From NCBI GenBank assembly GCA_009617715.1, contig VTFK01000042.1:124001-188000 (forward strand): DNA of 64,000 nt. Direction: 5' to 3'. The notes under the pieces were generated by a model. The model searched no databases. It saw nothing but the letters and a program-made list of their open reading frames with translations, and was not told the origin of the DNA. Position numbers and translations under genes: made by a program. The stretch comes from Plectrocnemia conspersa (Eukaryota; Arthropoda; Insecta; Trichoptera; Polycentropodidae). Positions 36,251-46,700 of the stretch are shown here, piece by piece (position 1 is the stretch's first letter; every line of letters begins with the position of its first letter).

Positions 36251-36585
36251 TTATGGGATTTTGCTTATTACTATAAACATTTTTATATACCGTCAAGTAA
36301 TAACTTTAAACCAAAGTTGTAAAATAGCAAAGCTCTTAAATGTGTATATGGGTATTCTGTTGTGCTTATCACAGATATATTAAATCCGACGATTAAAATT
36401 AGACATGCTGCACAAGCCATAATTAATGCGTATTTCCATAGCTTACAGCCTTTTGCATATGAAGCATTTTATGTTTTGATTTGTATTAGTCAAATTTTTA
36501 TTATATTTTTAATATCAGCATCACAATCATAATTATAATGACAAACATAAAATGTATAATATATAAAACTGTTGATACACCACTG
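36251..36585. other. AT-rich spacer
   Basis: Nothing recognisable. Confidence 0.55.
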
Positions 36586-36587
36586 TT

Positions 36588-36935
36588 GTTTTCTTATCTT
36601 ATCAGTGGGGCAGCTGTGATCAGTCGTAATATGTTATCGTGATGCTCTCTAAACCATCAGCTTATTTCTCTCGTGTCAATGCATCTTTTCCTTCTGTGAG
36701 CAGGTGTCACATCTTGTATAATGCTGGTTTGGGTCAGTTTTGGTGAATCGCAGATGAGGATGTATGTGAGCCAATTTCATCGCTTCGTGGACAGCCCTCC
36801 CCCCCTAAAATGTGTTGATGCTTAAAGAGAAACGGTTCAGAATGCCACTCCGGCGATTGGCAACCAGGAGCTTAAGAACAATAGTAATGTGCGCAAAAGT
36901 GTATTTTCAGGCGCGCGTGTCAGATTATTAAAACA
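36588..36935. other. GC-raised island with GATA/E-box cluster
   Basis: The left edge has TTCTTATCTTATCAG (two overlapping GATA sites on the reverse strand) followed 10 bp later by CAGCTGTGATCAG (E box). A run of eight C lies at about 36798-36805 and GGCGCGCGTG at about 36911. No coding frame. The GATA plus E-box arrangement is a typical enhancer grammar, but no test is possible here. Confidence 0.4.
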
Positions 36936-37065
36936 CTTGACCAAAAATATTTTTATTGCTTTTCTATAAAAATATGCCCAGTTCAAAGGCTATGGTACTG
37001 TATTAAATATTTCAAACACTAGATTTTAAAAATATTTATTTAAAAATATATTATATTACATTGAT
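36936..37065. other. AT-rich spacer
   Basis: Nothing recognisable. Confidence 0.5.
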
Positions 37066-37220
37066 TACCAGGACGATTGACCAGTGACTTTAAAAGACCT
37101 GGGTTCGAATTCCATATCATGTCTGGGAGATCGAATAAAGTGATTATCATAAAATTTAAATTGCAATCGATCATCTTAAATTAGGTTTTCCTAATTTTTT
37201 TTATCTCACGGATAAAATCA
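37066..37220 (+). repeat. tRNA-derived SINE-like repeat
   Basis: The head ACCAGGACGATTGACCAGTG is followed by a clear Pol III B box GGGTTCGAATTCC at 37101-37113. Next come TCTGGGAGATCGAATAAAGT, an AT-rich body, and the tail TTAGGTTTTCCTAATT ... ATCTCACGGATAA. The same head-body-tail order is seen at 37721-37845 (-), 54662-54850 (-), 19201-19325 (-) and, tail only, 61741-61830 (+). A tRNA-like promoter plus a conserved tail is the structure of a SINE. Its A box is degenerate, so this copy is probably inactive. Confidence 0.65.
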
Positions 37221-37289
37221 TGATGACAGAAGATGGTAGAAAAATAAAAATAATATTATTATAATTGTGATCAAATGTTTTGTATAGTT

Positions 37290-37465
37290 TTGTATAGTGA
37301 CAGTTTTAAAACTATAATTAGTTTTAGAACTTTCATTAGGTTAGGTTTGGGTTTGAACAGCAAATGAACGTTTCGCAACTGTCAAATTGAGTTTCATAGA
37401 CATTTTAGAGCAGAATCTTAGCGTCTATCATTCAAAAATAAATAACAAGTTTTAAGGCTCAAATA
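37290..37465 (+). repeat. Dispersed repeat X, partial copy
   Basis: Contains AACTATAATTAGTTTTAGAA, GGGTTTGAACAGC, then AAATGAACGTTTCGCAACTG and TCAAATTGAGTTTCAT. The same order occurs at 43845-44035 (+), 55681-56355 (+) and 40608-41146 (-). No coding. Confidence 0.65.
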
Positions 37466-37720
37466 TGTAGCATAAAATATAATAAATTTATTTTTATTTT
37501 TTATGTAATAATTGTGATTTTTTTGCAACATGATAGACGTTAACTCAATGCGTTTTACATCAGACTGAAATCAAATTCTGTAAAACAGTGACATCTATTT
37601 TATTAATTGTGACTCTTATTACAGTTAACAAACAATAGATGTTACTATGCATGATCAAGCTTGATTATATTTTAATTATTTATCGCACTATTTACACTTT
37701 ATATTAAGAAAGTCTATGAC
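37466..37720. other. AT-rich spacer between repeats
   Basis: Nothing recognisable. Confidence 0.5.
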
Positions 37721-37845
37721 AACCTGATTAGTGATGATTGAGTGGAATTATAATTACATAATAATCACTAAAATCCGATCTCCCAAACACTACATGGGAT
37801 TCAAATCCAGTTCTTCAGGTATTAATCACCGATTTATGTTACTGT
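37721..37845 (-). repeat. tRNA-derived SINE-like repeat (reverse)
   Basis: The reverse strand shows the B box CTGGATTTGAATCCCATG at about 37791-37808, then TTTGGGAGATCGGATTTTAG, TGATTATTATGTAATTATAA and a degraded tail AATCAGGTT. Same family as 37066-37220. The 66-codon frame crossing it (37731-37931) is incidental. Confidence 0.6.
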
Positions 37846-38055
37846 TTTATAAAACAATATATAAATGTAGTAATAATCATAAAAAAATGTTCACATGTGG
37901 CGAAGATGTGAGGGAAGGATGTTTTTTTTAATTATCTAATCTTATTAGTAGATATTTCGGAAAAAGTTCATTTTATTGCATCTATACTAGAACTATGTAG
38001 AGTATCAATTGATTGTGATTGTGATTTTTTGCGTTTTTTTCTATCATATTATATT
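37846..38055. other. AT-rich spacer
   Basis: Nothing recognisable. Confidence 0.5.
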
Positions 38056-38057
38056 AA

Positions 38058-38555
38058 AAAAGGATCAAGCGTGAGACTCGGAGCAACTGTAAATTTTTGC
38101 ACAGCCTCCGGATCAGCTCTGTTTCAAAATTCCCATCACTTATCGAGAGTCCATCAGACGATCCGATAAAAATAAGCGAGTACAACCGATTGAGAGATTA
38201 TTAGACAAGCAAACAGAATTGGCCAACATTTTAGAGGCTGCAACAGAAAACGACCAATAATTACAAAGGAGAGATGGGCAATCTGCCGTCATGATCTGAA
38301 ACGGAACGTCGGCTTTCCTATTATTACGTCTTTGATGGGGCACAGATTGATGGCCGGGCACGCACGGAGACCACTTAACGTCATGATTACACGCCAGATG
38401 AGCAATTTTTGCTCGGCTAGCATCAAGGATTAGGAACGCACTTCCTAGTGCCGAAGACCACTATGTACGTGTATACATTCAACGACGATGATTTTCCCGT
38501 CGACATATTGCACCGTCGGTGATGGATGATAGATGATAGCTGCTTGTTTAGACGT
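38058..38555. other. GC-raised island with homeodomain/SOX-type sites
   Basis: A broad GC rise containing CCAATAATTACAAAGG at about 38255 (homeodomain core beside a SOX-like ACAAAG), GAGATTATTAGACAAGC, and CpG words such as GGCCGGGCACGCACGG. The 73-codon reverse frame (38140-38361) has no motif. Among the clearest candidates for a regulatory element in the window. Confidence 0.45.
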
Positions 38556-39480
38556 CAATCTAGCTTATAGCATCACTTTTTCTGACATTTCAGAGACTAA
38601 ACTATAGAATTCTACTATGTATAAACCATATTGTTCTATTCACTTTAGTAAAAGAGGAATATTATATCGGTCGTGAAATGTATCCCTTTTCCAATACTAG
38701 TGCATTAAGGAACATTATTGTGCTTCACAGATACGCAAATATAGAATGGTAACACATTTTTTTAGATCAGTGGTTCTAAATAAACATTTTTTAAAATTTA
38801 CTTTGCGACTTGAATAGTTAATAATTTTGGTGACCGACTGGAAGCTATAAAAATACAGCCATGGTATTCATGGTAATGTTGTCGTGGTTTATGTGATGAT
38901 AGTGTTGTCGGATTTAAGACGTTCATGATTTTAAATTCAATGTAATGTATACAGTTGACACGAAAACTAGTCTAAATTTATCTCAGTATTGTGTCAACTA
39001 TTTTTTTCCTGTCATAAATATAACTTCACAAAAAAAAAAAATATAAAAACATCAATATATGCCAAAAAATGCTTTACATTCTTAGCATACACCGACTAAT
39101 TTGGCTTGGCACTAAAATGGTTAAACCTCCATATAATTCTGTACTATTTAGATTCCTTTTCTATGAATCATCTCAGTTGAAAAGACGTTTATTATAAGAC
39201 TGTGGAAAAAAACATGTACTAATCAGATTATACAAAATTGCTACGGTAGTTGCAAAAAACGCTTGAATCAGTGTGTGATTTCCTAAGAGTCATTAGTCAA
39301 AAATGAAAACATGTATTTCGCAGAAAATATAAACATCTTTTGATCTTTCTCAGTTTTGCTATCATCCTTTTTAAGTGTCCATCCCATGACTCCATCTCTA
39401 GGCTCGCTCATAAACTTTAACCAATGCATCGTATTGATATTTTACAAGTTTCTTATCGTATCCAGTGTCGAGAAAAGCAA
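38556..39480. other. AT-rich stretch
   Basis: Holds a hAT-like opening word CAGTGGTTCTAAATAAAC at 38768 without partner, and a piggyBac-like end at 39104 (listed separately). Nothing else supported. Confidence 0.45.
39104..39123 (-). mobile_element. Possible piggyBac-type terminal repeat
   Basis: CTTGGCACTAAAATGG is followed directly by TTAA. The complement reads TTAA-CCATTTTAGTGCCAAG. piggyBac elements insert at TTAA and have short TIRs of the CCCTTT...GCCAA type, so this fits approximately. The same 16-bp word occurs at 63137-63152 beside a piggyBac-like frame. Only one end is visible. Confidence 0.35.
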
Positions 39481-39765
39481 TATTTCGAATGTAACTGGAC
39501 ATAATGGGCAGGTTGGGTGTTCGCTGACACCGAGAATCTAGTCAGAGTTTGACGCGTCCGTCCGTCGCAATTGGCGTATAATTGCGCCTAAACGCGCTCG
39601 GCGAGAATGCGCATAATACATAATGCACCGTGGCTGCTCTACACCTGATATTGCGGTAATTGGTCTAAGCCGCAGATGCAATTTTGGATGCGACCACGTA
39701 CCGGGTTGACCCAGCACCGAAGGCATTCACCGCCCTTTGATATTATGCTATAATAGCATGCCATC
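39481..39765. other. GC-raised island
   Basis: Holds an inverted pair CGCAATT ... AATTGCG at about 39567-39587, GCGGTAATTGG at about 39654 and GCGACCACGTACCGGGTTG at about 39690. The short reverse frame 39538-39726 has no motif. Candidate regulatory island. Confidence 0.4.
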
Positions 39766-40156
39766 GGTGGACGTAAATCAACACCGTACGCACTTCACAT
39801 GGTTTGATAACTTATTTAAAAAATATTGGACCAAAGATCTTCAAACTGTTTCATCTGTCAATATTTTAAAATATATCCTTCCCTTCCAAAAACAGGTTAA
39901 ATTATCTTTCAGTGTTTGTTGTGTATATATCCCATATGAATATATCTAATCAGATGCATTGCTGATGCTACTTTCAGGTTTTGAGACCGAAGCACATTGC
40001 AGATAAAATAAACGCTGAAAAACCTGATAGTTGGAATACCAGCTTTTGTAAGCTAGAGAGTCTTCGCTGGCGTGTCGAGTTGTATTATTGTCGGCTGTAA
40101 TCTGCTGATTTCTCTTGTATCTATGCAGTCTCTTGGCCTGCTTATACTACTGTGAC
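39766..40156. other. Mixed-composition stretch
   Basis: Slightly GC-raised at 39960-40156. The 70-codon frame at 39737-39949 has no motif. Nothing else recognisable. Confidence 0.45.
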
Positions 40157-40222
40157 CAGGCCTGCCGAGAGGGGGGGGGGAGAGGGGACAAATTCCCGGG
40201 GCCCGTTCTCCTTACGAGGCTA
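40157..40222 (+). mobile_element. Possible hAT terminal end (solo)
   Basis: CAGGCCTGCCGAGAGGGGG, a G run, then TTCCCGGGGCCCG. CAGG(G/C)C-type openings with G-rich then CCCGGGGCCC sub-terminal sequence are typical of one class of hAT/MITE ends in animals. No matching inverted end or 8-bp duplication was found, so only a truncated end is suggested. Confidence 0.4.
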
Positions 40223-40607
40223 TAGTAATAATATATTTACAAAAAAAATTAAAACCGAATTGAAATAATGAATCTGAACTAAATTACAGTTGTTTGAGAT
40301 GTATCTATATACTAATGTATTTCAGGTATAAGTTTCTATAGCCTTTTTTTATATATTTATATTGTACAAGAAATAAAAAGAGCGGAACATTGCCTTCAAA
40401 AGCACTTTCTTTATAGGTAGTACTTTTACAATAAACATTATTTTAGTTTTTTCACGCGGCTCCGTTTGTGTTAAAGTTTGTTTTCAAATTATTATCGACT
40501 TGATTGCTTTTTTAACGTTTAAAAATATTAGACGGCAGAAAAAATATTCAACGAATGTAAATTGGTTTCAGTAAATTCAAGTATTCATTACATACTTATC
40601 TATATAT
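40223..40607. other. AT-rich stretch
   Basis: Nothing recognisable. Confidence 0.5.
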
Positions 40608-41146
40608 ATTTACATACTTATCATTATTTATTTACATCCGATGTATAAATGTGTATTTTTTGGTAGTTTTATTTTTACTAGTTAAGTCAAAATACATTGG
40701 TACCAGTAGATACATATTTTTATTAGCGAAAATATAATTTAACTGATATGTGCTAATATGCTGCTCTAAAATATCTATGATACTTAATTTGACAGTTGCG
40801 AAACGTCCATTTGCTGTTCAAACCCGAACTATAGTTTTAGAATTGGCATTAGGTCAAGTTAAAAACACAAACTAAGCCAACTCATATCTCAGGGGAAAAT
40901 AAGCGGAAGAATAAATACAGACAGGCATCTCATCTCACAAATTGCTCCACAGTTTGTCTGCATTTTGATATTACACTATGTTTCAAAAATATGATTAGCT
41001 ATCCTTACCGATATTACTATGAACTTCTAATATAAAAGGGCTAATCAAAGTATTTTGAAACTGAATTTCGGTCAATAGAGCGCAAAAACAATTATTATTT
41101 CTCAAAAGGCAAAAATTTACGTCAAAAGCAATAAAACATAATCATT
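40608..41146 (-). repeat. Dispersed repeat X, long copy (reverse)
   Basis: The reverse complement of 55764-56355 aligns along its whole length. Shared phrases are GTCAAAAGCAATAAAA at the terminus, ATCCTTACCGATATTACTA, TTTGTCTGC, TCTCAGGGGAAAATAA, AATTTGACAGTTGCGAAACG and the TAAATAAATAATGATAAGTA complement at the other end. It stops exactly where the palindrome of the 55.7-kb copy begins, which defines one natural boundary. No coding; class unknown. Confidence 0.7.
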
Positions 41147-41329
41147 AAACCACGGTTTTGGGTTGTATCGATATTCTGTTTTAAAATTATATTGACTTTT
41201 ATTTTAATATCTACAATATTGTTCTATATCAAATTAACATTTATGTTACATTTTGGTATTTTTTTATTATTACATTATTATTTTTTACCTTAATTACATT
41301 ATGTTTGTCTATATAAACATATACAATTA
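41147..41329. other. AT-rich spacer
   Basis: Nothing recognisable. Confidence 0.5.
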
Positions 41330-41752
41330 TTATCCGCTAGCTAGCTGCGCACCGATCGAAATATGCCGTAGGTCCACATACCCTTCGTTATGAGGCTTAG
41401 TATACGCCTTGGGCATTGTTGATAACCCTGTCGCGGGGCGGAAGCTGCACGCGTTCAACGTGTTCGGGCGCTCTGCTGTCGGCTTTGACTGGTGCTGGGG
41501 CTGCGTCTCTATGCACCCGGATTTGACTGGCCAGCCGAGGAAATATTTCTGAACCGCATACACAGACGAGGCTACATCCGGATAATGGGGACTGCTGCTT
41601 AAATGTAGTTGGTCCCAATCTGCTTTATAGTTGATCTGGCGAAAGTAGGCTCTGGCAATGATGACGTGGCACATTCTCGGTGGCGTCTCGTTGTCATCTG
41701 CTGCGGTTCGTAGCTTGCAATAACTCCCACAATAATATAATTTTAAACGCAA
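41330..41752 (-). CDS. Unrecognised 140-codon open frame in an isolated GC-rich block
   Basis: The longest open frame in the window, on the reverse strand. It begins MRLKLYYCGSYCKLRT at 41752 and ends IGAQLASG before a stop at 41330. The middle (CHVIIARAYFRQINYK; DWDQLHLSSSPHYPDV; AVQKYFLGWPVKSG) has a balanced, globular-protein-like composition. Local GC is far above both flanks and the block is wedged between repeats X and Y. No domain, signal peptide or membrane segment is recognised, and a second 73-codon frame overlaps it. It could be an exon, a retrocopy fragment or a GC-rich non-coding island. I would not assert it is translated. Confidence 0.3.
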   Translation of the reverse strand: MRLKLYYCGSYCKLRTAADDNETPPRMCHVIIARAYFRQINYKADWDQLHLSSSPHYPDVASSVYAVQKYFLGWPVKSGCIETQPQHQSKPTAERPNTLNACSFRPATGLSTMPKAYTKPHNEGYVDLRHISIGAQLASG

Positions 41753-41756
41753 ATAG

Positions 41757-42225
41757 AAATAAAAAAAGTGTACAAAGAACTACATTGATTTTTTCGCTTT
41801 AAGTGACTAAATTTAGTTGAATGCGTGATTTTAAATATGTCACGCTCAATTTGATAAAAATAACTCGAGAATTGATTGCGTTTTTATGGTTTAATTTTAT
41901 GTTGCAATGAGTCATACAAAACTTAGTATATGGAATGAGAGATTAAAACAATAAAACAAAATTTGTAGTCTAAGGTCAGGTGTTAAAGGAAACTATTTTA
42001 ATAGGTAATTAATAATAAGTAAAGAGGTACATAGATTTAGTATTAGAAATAGAGACAATTTAAGGATAGTTAGGTATAAGAAAACGAGTACGGCCAGGGG
42101 AATTATGTATGAAGGTGTGAATTTGTATAATAATATTCCTAGGACAATCTGCAAAAATAAAATGTAACGGGTTTCTTTATTAAAATAAAGAAACACTTTT
42201 GTGCATTTAGAAGTAAATTATAATA
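41757..42225 (+). repeat. Dispersed repeat Y, copy 2
   Basis: Aligns with 54900-55575 in the same orientation. Shared phrases are CATTGATTTTTTCGCTT, AGTGACTAAATTTAGTTGAA, AATAACTCGA, TCTAAGGTCA, GTACATAGATTT, AACGAGTACNGCCAGGGGAA, GGTGTGAATTTGTAT and AAAGAAACAC. The right half also matches 29555-29770. No coding; the 67-codon reverse frame is leucine/isoleucine-rich and probably chance. Could be a retroelement 3' end. Confidence 0.7.
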
Positions 42226-42830
42226 TTAAATATTTTTTTTATTTTTTTATTTATGTTTATATTATATATTAGATATATGTTTAGTTTAAAAATGTAAAAA
42301 TTAACAATATTAGCTTGATAAATAAATAAATTGTTTATAAAAAATTCTCAATATAAAGTAAATCGGATTTATTTATATTTTTTATAAATTTTAAAAGACT
42401 CTACGCCCATACTAAAAATGAAAATATACGAATAACGTATTTAAAAAATTTTAAAGTAATATTTAAATATTCTTAATATGTATTTAATTGGTTATTTTTC
42501 GCGACGCGTTTTATAGGCTTTTGCTAGAATTTATTATGTACATAATTCGATAACGAAGATATTACATATAGTACAGATTACAGTATACAATGTACAAAGA
42601 AATTGAAGTATTTTACAAAGATACGATTTTCTGTTTTTTTTTTTTAAATTTCCATAATTGATATGTGATTTTAAAACGAATAATGCTTAAGTAACATATC
42701 ATATATCTATATTTAATTTTAGAATATTCTTAATCCACATATCTAGTTAGATTAGTAAGAATGTTTATAACATATAATATTGAATACATATACATATATC
42801 GATCGCAATAGTTGCTTTTAAGGCATTTGT
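42226..42830. other. AT-rich non-coding stretch
   Basis: Nothing recognisable. Confidence 0.55.
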
Positions 42831-42831
42831 C

Positions 42832-43515
42832 ATAGTGCGTGAGAGAAGAGGAGGCGTGCGTGAGTCACGCAACGTTCACTCACTGTGACCGCAGATATAT
42901 TTACTTTTTCGCCTATATGTACATACTACATAGTATGTATCCTTCGGGATCAATGCAGAAAAAATTCTGCGCATGTAACGAGTTATTTGAATGCAACATG
43001 GTAATATTGTTTAATTATTAATTAGGTTAATAAAACACACGGGCGCCGACCGTGAAATCGCGCGTGCTGATGGACTATTCCGAACGGAGACTTCAGATCG
43101 ACTCTGAGATAAAATCTATTAAATAGACGTAACGACGGAATCGATCATTATTTATTGCCGTGTACGGCGAAATAATTCTAGCCACGGTCAGCATTTTTTG
43201 CTTCATCCTTTCGAGCCGAGATCATATATGTCGGCCCACGCCTTTCGCGTGGGTTGATGAGGTTTCCATTGAAATATTACTTTATAATGGACATGACCGA
43301 CACCGGTGGGTGAGAAACTTGCACTAGCGACCCTTTATTTGTCCATTTAGAACACGGCAATTTATTCCCTACTGTTCATTATGAAAGCGCCACTGATCTC
43401 ACCAAAGCGTCCGACATAAATTACTGAGCCAATTGGACGGAGCGAATTGTGCAAACGAAGCGTAAGCACGTGGAAGGTGTAGTAGTCGAGATGAGTAATA
43501 TCATTCACCAGCAGT
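42832..43515. other. CpG-enriched island
   Basis: Two dense parts, 42835-42900 and 43030-43510 (ACGGGCGCCGACCG; GAAATCGCGCGTGC). It includes a small hairpin CCCACGC-CTTTC-GCGTGGG at 43235-43253. A 60-codon frame at 42839-43021 has no motif. Candidate regulatory island or promoter-proximal region. Confidence 0.4.
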
Positions 43516-43610
43516 TGAATAGCGTCTTATAATCCGGTGTAACATACTCCATAATCAGGTTGTGATTCAGGTTCGATTCACCGTATTTTTAAAAACTTTT
43601 TTATATTTAT
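43516..43610 (+). repeat. tRNA-like relic (Pol III B box)
   Basis: TCCATAATCAGG about 10 bp before CAGGTTCGATTCACC resembles the anticodon arm and T arm of a tRNA-Met-like gene. However, the D arm and acceptor stem are not recognisable and spacing is wrong. Probably a tRNA-derived SINE head or tRNA pseudogene, not a working tRNA. Confidence 0.3.
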
Positions 43611-43844
43611 TTTAAAATATCATAAAAATGTAGAATATAACTTTAATGATGATAATAGTACAAAGCAAAAAATTGATTCGTAATTTCACTGCTCAGTATC
43701 AATAAAACTGTATTTGTTTACAAATGGATGATCTGGTATGCATCTTTCCACACTTCACTGAATTGTGACTTCACATCATTAGAAAAAATATTACAATATT
43801 TAAAATAAATTATTTTAAACCTAAACTTAACATATACGAATAAG
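43611..43844. other. AT-rich spacer
   Basis: Nothing recognisable. Confidence 0.5.
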
Positions 43845-44035
43845 CCTAATAAAATTTCAAAAACTATAATTAGTTGTAGAACTTTCATAAGATCTAGTTG
43901 GGTTTGGTTAAATTCGTTTAGCTTTCATTGGGTTTGAACTGCAAATGAACGTTTCACTAGTGCCTATCAGTTAAATTATATTTTCGCTAATAGAAATATG
44001 TATCCACCGATGAAAATGTATCTGGATATTATTTT
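43845..44035 (+). repeat. Dispersed repeat X, partial copy
   Basis: Shares AACTATAATTAGTTGTAGAA, GGGTTTGAACTGC, AAATGAACGTTTC, then CTAGTGCCTATCAGTTAAA and TTTTCGCTAATAGAAATATG with the other X copies. After GAACGTTTC the GCAACTGTCAAA block is missing, an internal deletion of about 40 bp relative to 55681-56355. Confidence 0.65.
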
Positions 44036-44375
44036 ATGGGTAATTCCTAATATTCAATTATTATGGGTAATTCTTGATTTTAGTTTGCAAGACAACGAAA
44101 CCAATCAATCAAAAAGGCGCTTATTGCATTGTGAAGTAAAGATACAACCGCTGAAGTATTATTGTAAAATTTTAAAATCCCTATCTAATAAAAAAATCTA
44201 TATTGGTAAATACAGGAGTGCTGAAATTTTTGTTTTGATTCATGATAAATGGCCAAAAATTACTTTTTTTTTTTCTTTAAAACAATTTTATGTGGATGTC
44301 TTTATATTTTAATGATCTGTATTGTAATTAATCATATTTTTTACACATTAGCGTCTGCTGGTAAAATTAAAATCG
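44036..44375. other. AT-rich stretch with a 104-codon frame of doubtful meaning
   Basis: The forward frame 43998-44312 starts inside repeat X, so its N-terminal part is repeat-derived. The rest is K/I/F-rich. I do not consider it a gene. Confidence 0.45.
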
Positions 44376-44377
44376 CA

Positions 44378-44690
44378 TAAAAATTGCAAACGCGCATTAT
44401 TTCCATCGCTAACAAATCAAGACATTGCAATCTCTCTCGCTTCAAATTATTTTAATTGCGGTTGATTGTTAAAGGAGCAATAAAAAATACATTAATCATA
44501 AAAAATGCGTGACATCCAAGCACATGTCCTGTGCAACGGGGGTGCCTTTAGCTTTACGTTAATTGAGCAATAGCCATAATGTGATGACAGTTTTGCATGC
44601 AGATAATTCGGATACTTCGCGTTTGAGGAGCTTTAATTTTTATGTGAATCTAGAGATACGTCAATGGGGTGTCGATTTGATTGAATTATT
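44378..44690. other. Mildly GC-raised island
   Basis: Words such as GTGCAACGGGGGTGCC and AATTGCGGTTGATTG. No frame of note. Weak candidate regulatory island. Confidence 0.3.
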
Positions 44691-45460
44691 ATATTTAAGG
44701 TTAATCATGGGTTAAAAATAATATATTTTGGAAGTAAAAATTTAGAATGAGATTGTAAAAAAAAGTTATTTTGTAATTTTACTAATTATCTGTATTACTA
44801 TTTTTTAGAGAAAATATCGAATTTGTATTTGAGTTTATGTTCTTAAACACTCTTTTTAACAAAATACTAAAATTGCATTTATTTTATGGATTTTAAAGTA
44901 GAATATCAGTTTTGATATTTCTTGTACAATGTATATATTATTAATGTAGTAGTGCGTCATTTTGTCTCCGAGTTGATTCAGGTGATTGTTAATAAAGTTT
45001 TTAAGAGTTATCTCGTCGTAACACTGCATGGTGTGAGTTTGGTTGAATTTTTGTTTATTACAAGTCGTAAGCGAAGTGGTGATTTTGAATTAACTTACTT
45101 AAATAAGTATATACCATATGTAAGATATCCATATAATTAAAATAATTCTACTTCCGATCCAGCTCTCGATCTTTTGACCAATGCGATGATTTGGGGCAGA
45201 AACATAATATTTGCTATTGTCTAATAAATATCTATGATGATTCAATAATTATTAAAACGTGCAATTATGCTATTCTATTTCATGTGGGCGCGAGTATACT
45301 ATATATTATATTTGCCACTGACCATAAAATTATACAGGTAGAACCAGTCCTTTTTAAAATTAGCTTTAAACCATTCAGACACACAATCATTGGTATAATG
45401 ACGGCGAGAAAAACTTTTTTTCACTAATTTCGTCGCGACGATGACATACATATATATTTA
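44691..45460. other. AT-rich stretch
   Basis: The short frames at 44922-45140 and 45191-45427 have no recognisable motif. Nothing else. Confidence 0.5.
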
Positions 45461-45462
45461 TA

Positions 45463-45600
45463 CAGTAGACCCCCCAATATCACGGTAAATAGGGAACGTG
45501 CTATTTGGGTGCGTGTAGTTGGAGGACTAGAAAGTACTCATCCCTTTTTTGTAATATGTACGTACGGATCAGGCGCGTGTGGTGAGATATCTTATTGTTA
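45463..45600 (+). mobile_element. Possible pogo/Tigger-like end
   Basis: CAGTAGACCCCCCAATAT, preceded immediately by TA, then CACGGTAAATAGGGAAC. pogo/Tigger elements insert at TA and often open CAGTNGACYCCCS followed by an ACGG/TAACG-type word. No right-hand end or transposase is seen, so this is at best a truncated element. Confidence 0.4.
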
Positions 45601-45999
45601 AAGTTGATTTATTTGCAGTTAAAAAATAAATCAACTTCAAAGCAAAAAAGTAAAAAATATTTTTTTTGTAAATATTTTTTTCTTGTCATTTTTTTAAATA
45701 CAGTTTTAGTAATATTGACATAAAACTTTCTCTAATAATATATCTTGTTAATAAATCGGTTAAGTGTGATTTTATCAGATATATGTATTCAAATTAATGT
45801 CTTTTCAGTTAATTAAAAAAGTAGCTCCGTTAAAATATACAAAAATATAGAACGCTTTAAAATAATTAAAATAAAATGATATTTTTTTGCATTGTTTTTT
45901 CAAATATGGGATATGTATAACCAAAATCAAGGACATGATAACTATCATAGTTTTAATTATATTAGTATAAAACTCTAAAAATATATTTTGTAAATATCT
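45601..45999. other. AT-rich non-coding stretch
   Basis: Nothing recognisable, apart from a hairpin-like pair AAAGTTGATTTATTT / AAATAAATCAACTT at 45600-45640. Confidence 0.5.
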
Positions 46000-46700
46000 T
46001 TGCGATTAATTTAAAAAATCTTAAAAAAGTATGAAATTCAAAAATGTTTATTATTAAATATTAAATTAAAAAAATAGTAATAAAAACTTTAAAATCGTGA
46101 ATTCCATTAGTGAAATCTTGCGGGAAAAACTAAATTCAATAGATATTTTCTATAATAGATATTAAATAAAAAATATGAAAATTATATTAATAATAATAAT
46201 AAACATAAAAACGTTTTTTATACATATTTTGTTGAATTTGTTAGCCAGGCTGTTTTTGTTTTAATATTGCAATTAATAAAAATTAGAAAAATAGTTTTGA
46301 TAAAAAAAAAAAAAAACAAAAATACAATGAAAAAGTACAAAGTTCAAAAATGTTTATTTATAAAAAAAATCATTTAATAATACAGTATTATAGAAAAAGC
46401 TAGAGGTCAAACATATTGTATAATATATATTAAAGTAATGAAAATAAGATAAAAAAACGTTTTTTACTTGGCTTAATTCATAAGTTAACTTAATCCGCTA
46501 TCTAATTTAAAATATCGGGTATTCAAAAAAATAAAATTGTGTTTAAAAAATCGTAAGTTATAAAAAAATTTTAAAATAAATTTAAAAAATTAGCATTAAA
46601 GAAAATAATAGCGAATAAAAATGTTGATAAAAAAATATGTAAAAAAACTTTTTTTTACACGCTTAATCTATCTAATTCTCGCGGCCTTTGCCAGACGATT
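46000..46700. repeat. Degenerate internally repeated AT-rich block
   Basis: Phrases recur with spacing of roughly 200-300 bp. CAAAAATGTTTAT occurs at 46039 and 46346. AAAACGTTTTTTA occurs at 46209 and 46456, with the variant AAAAACTTTTTTTTA near 46645. Each is followed by a short less AT-rich patch (GCCAGGC, AATCCGC, TCTCGCGG). This suggests an old, decayed tandem array of about 200-300-bp units, but the units are too diverged to be sure. Confidence 0.3.

Noticed and set aside
38768..38830. hAT-like opening CAGTGGTTCTAAATAAAC
   Set aside because: No matching right end or TSD; too short to call.
43516..43610. Functional tRNA-Met
   Set aside because: Only anticodon-arm-like and T-arm-like words are present; D arm and acceptor stem cannot be formed.
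43998..44312. 104-codon forward frame as a gene
   Set aside because: Its start lies within dispersed repeat X and the remainder has chance-like composition.
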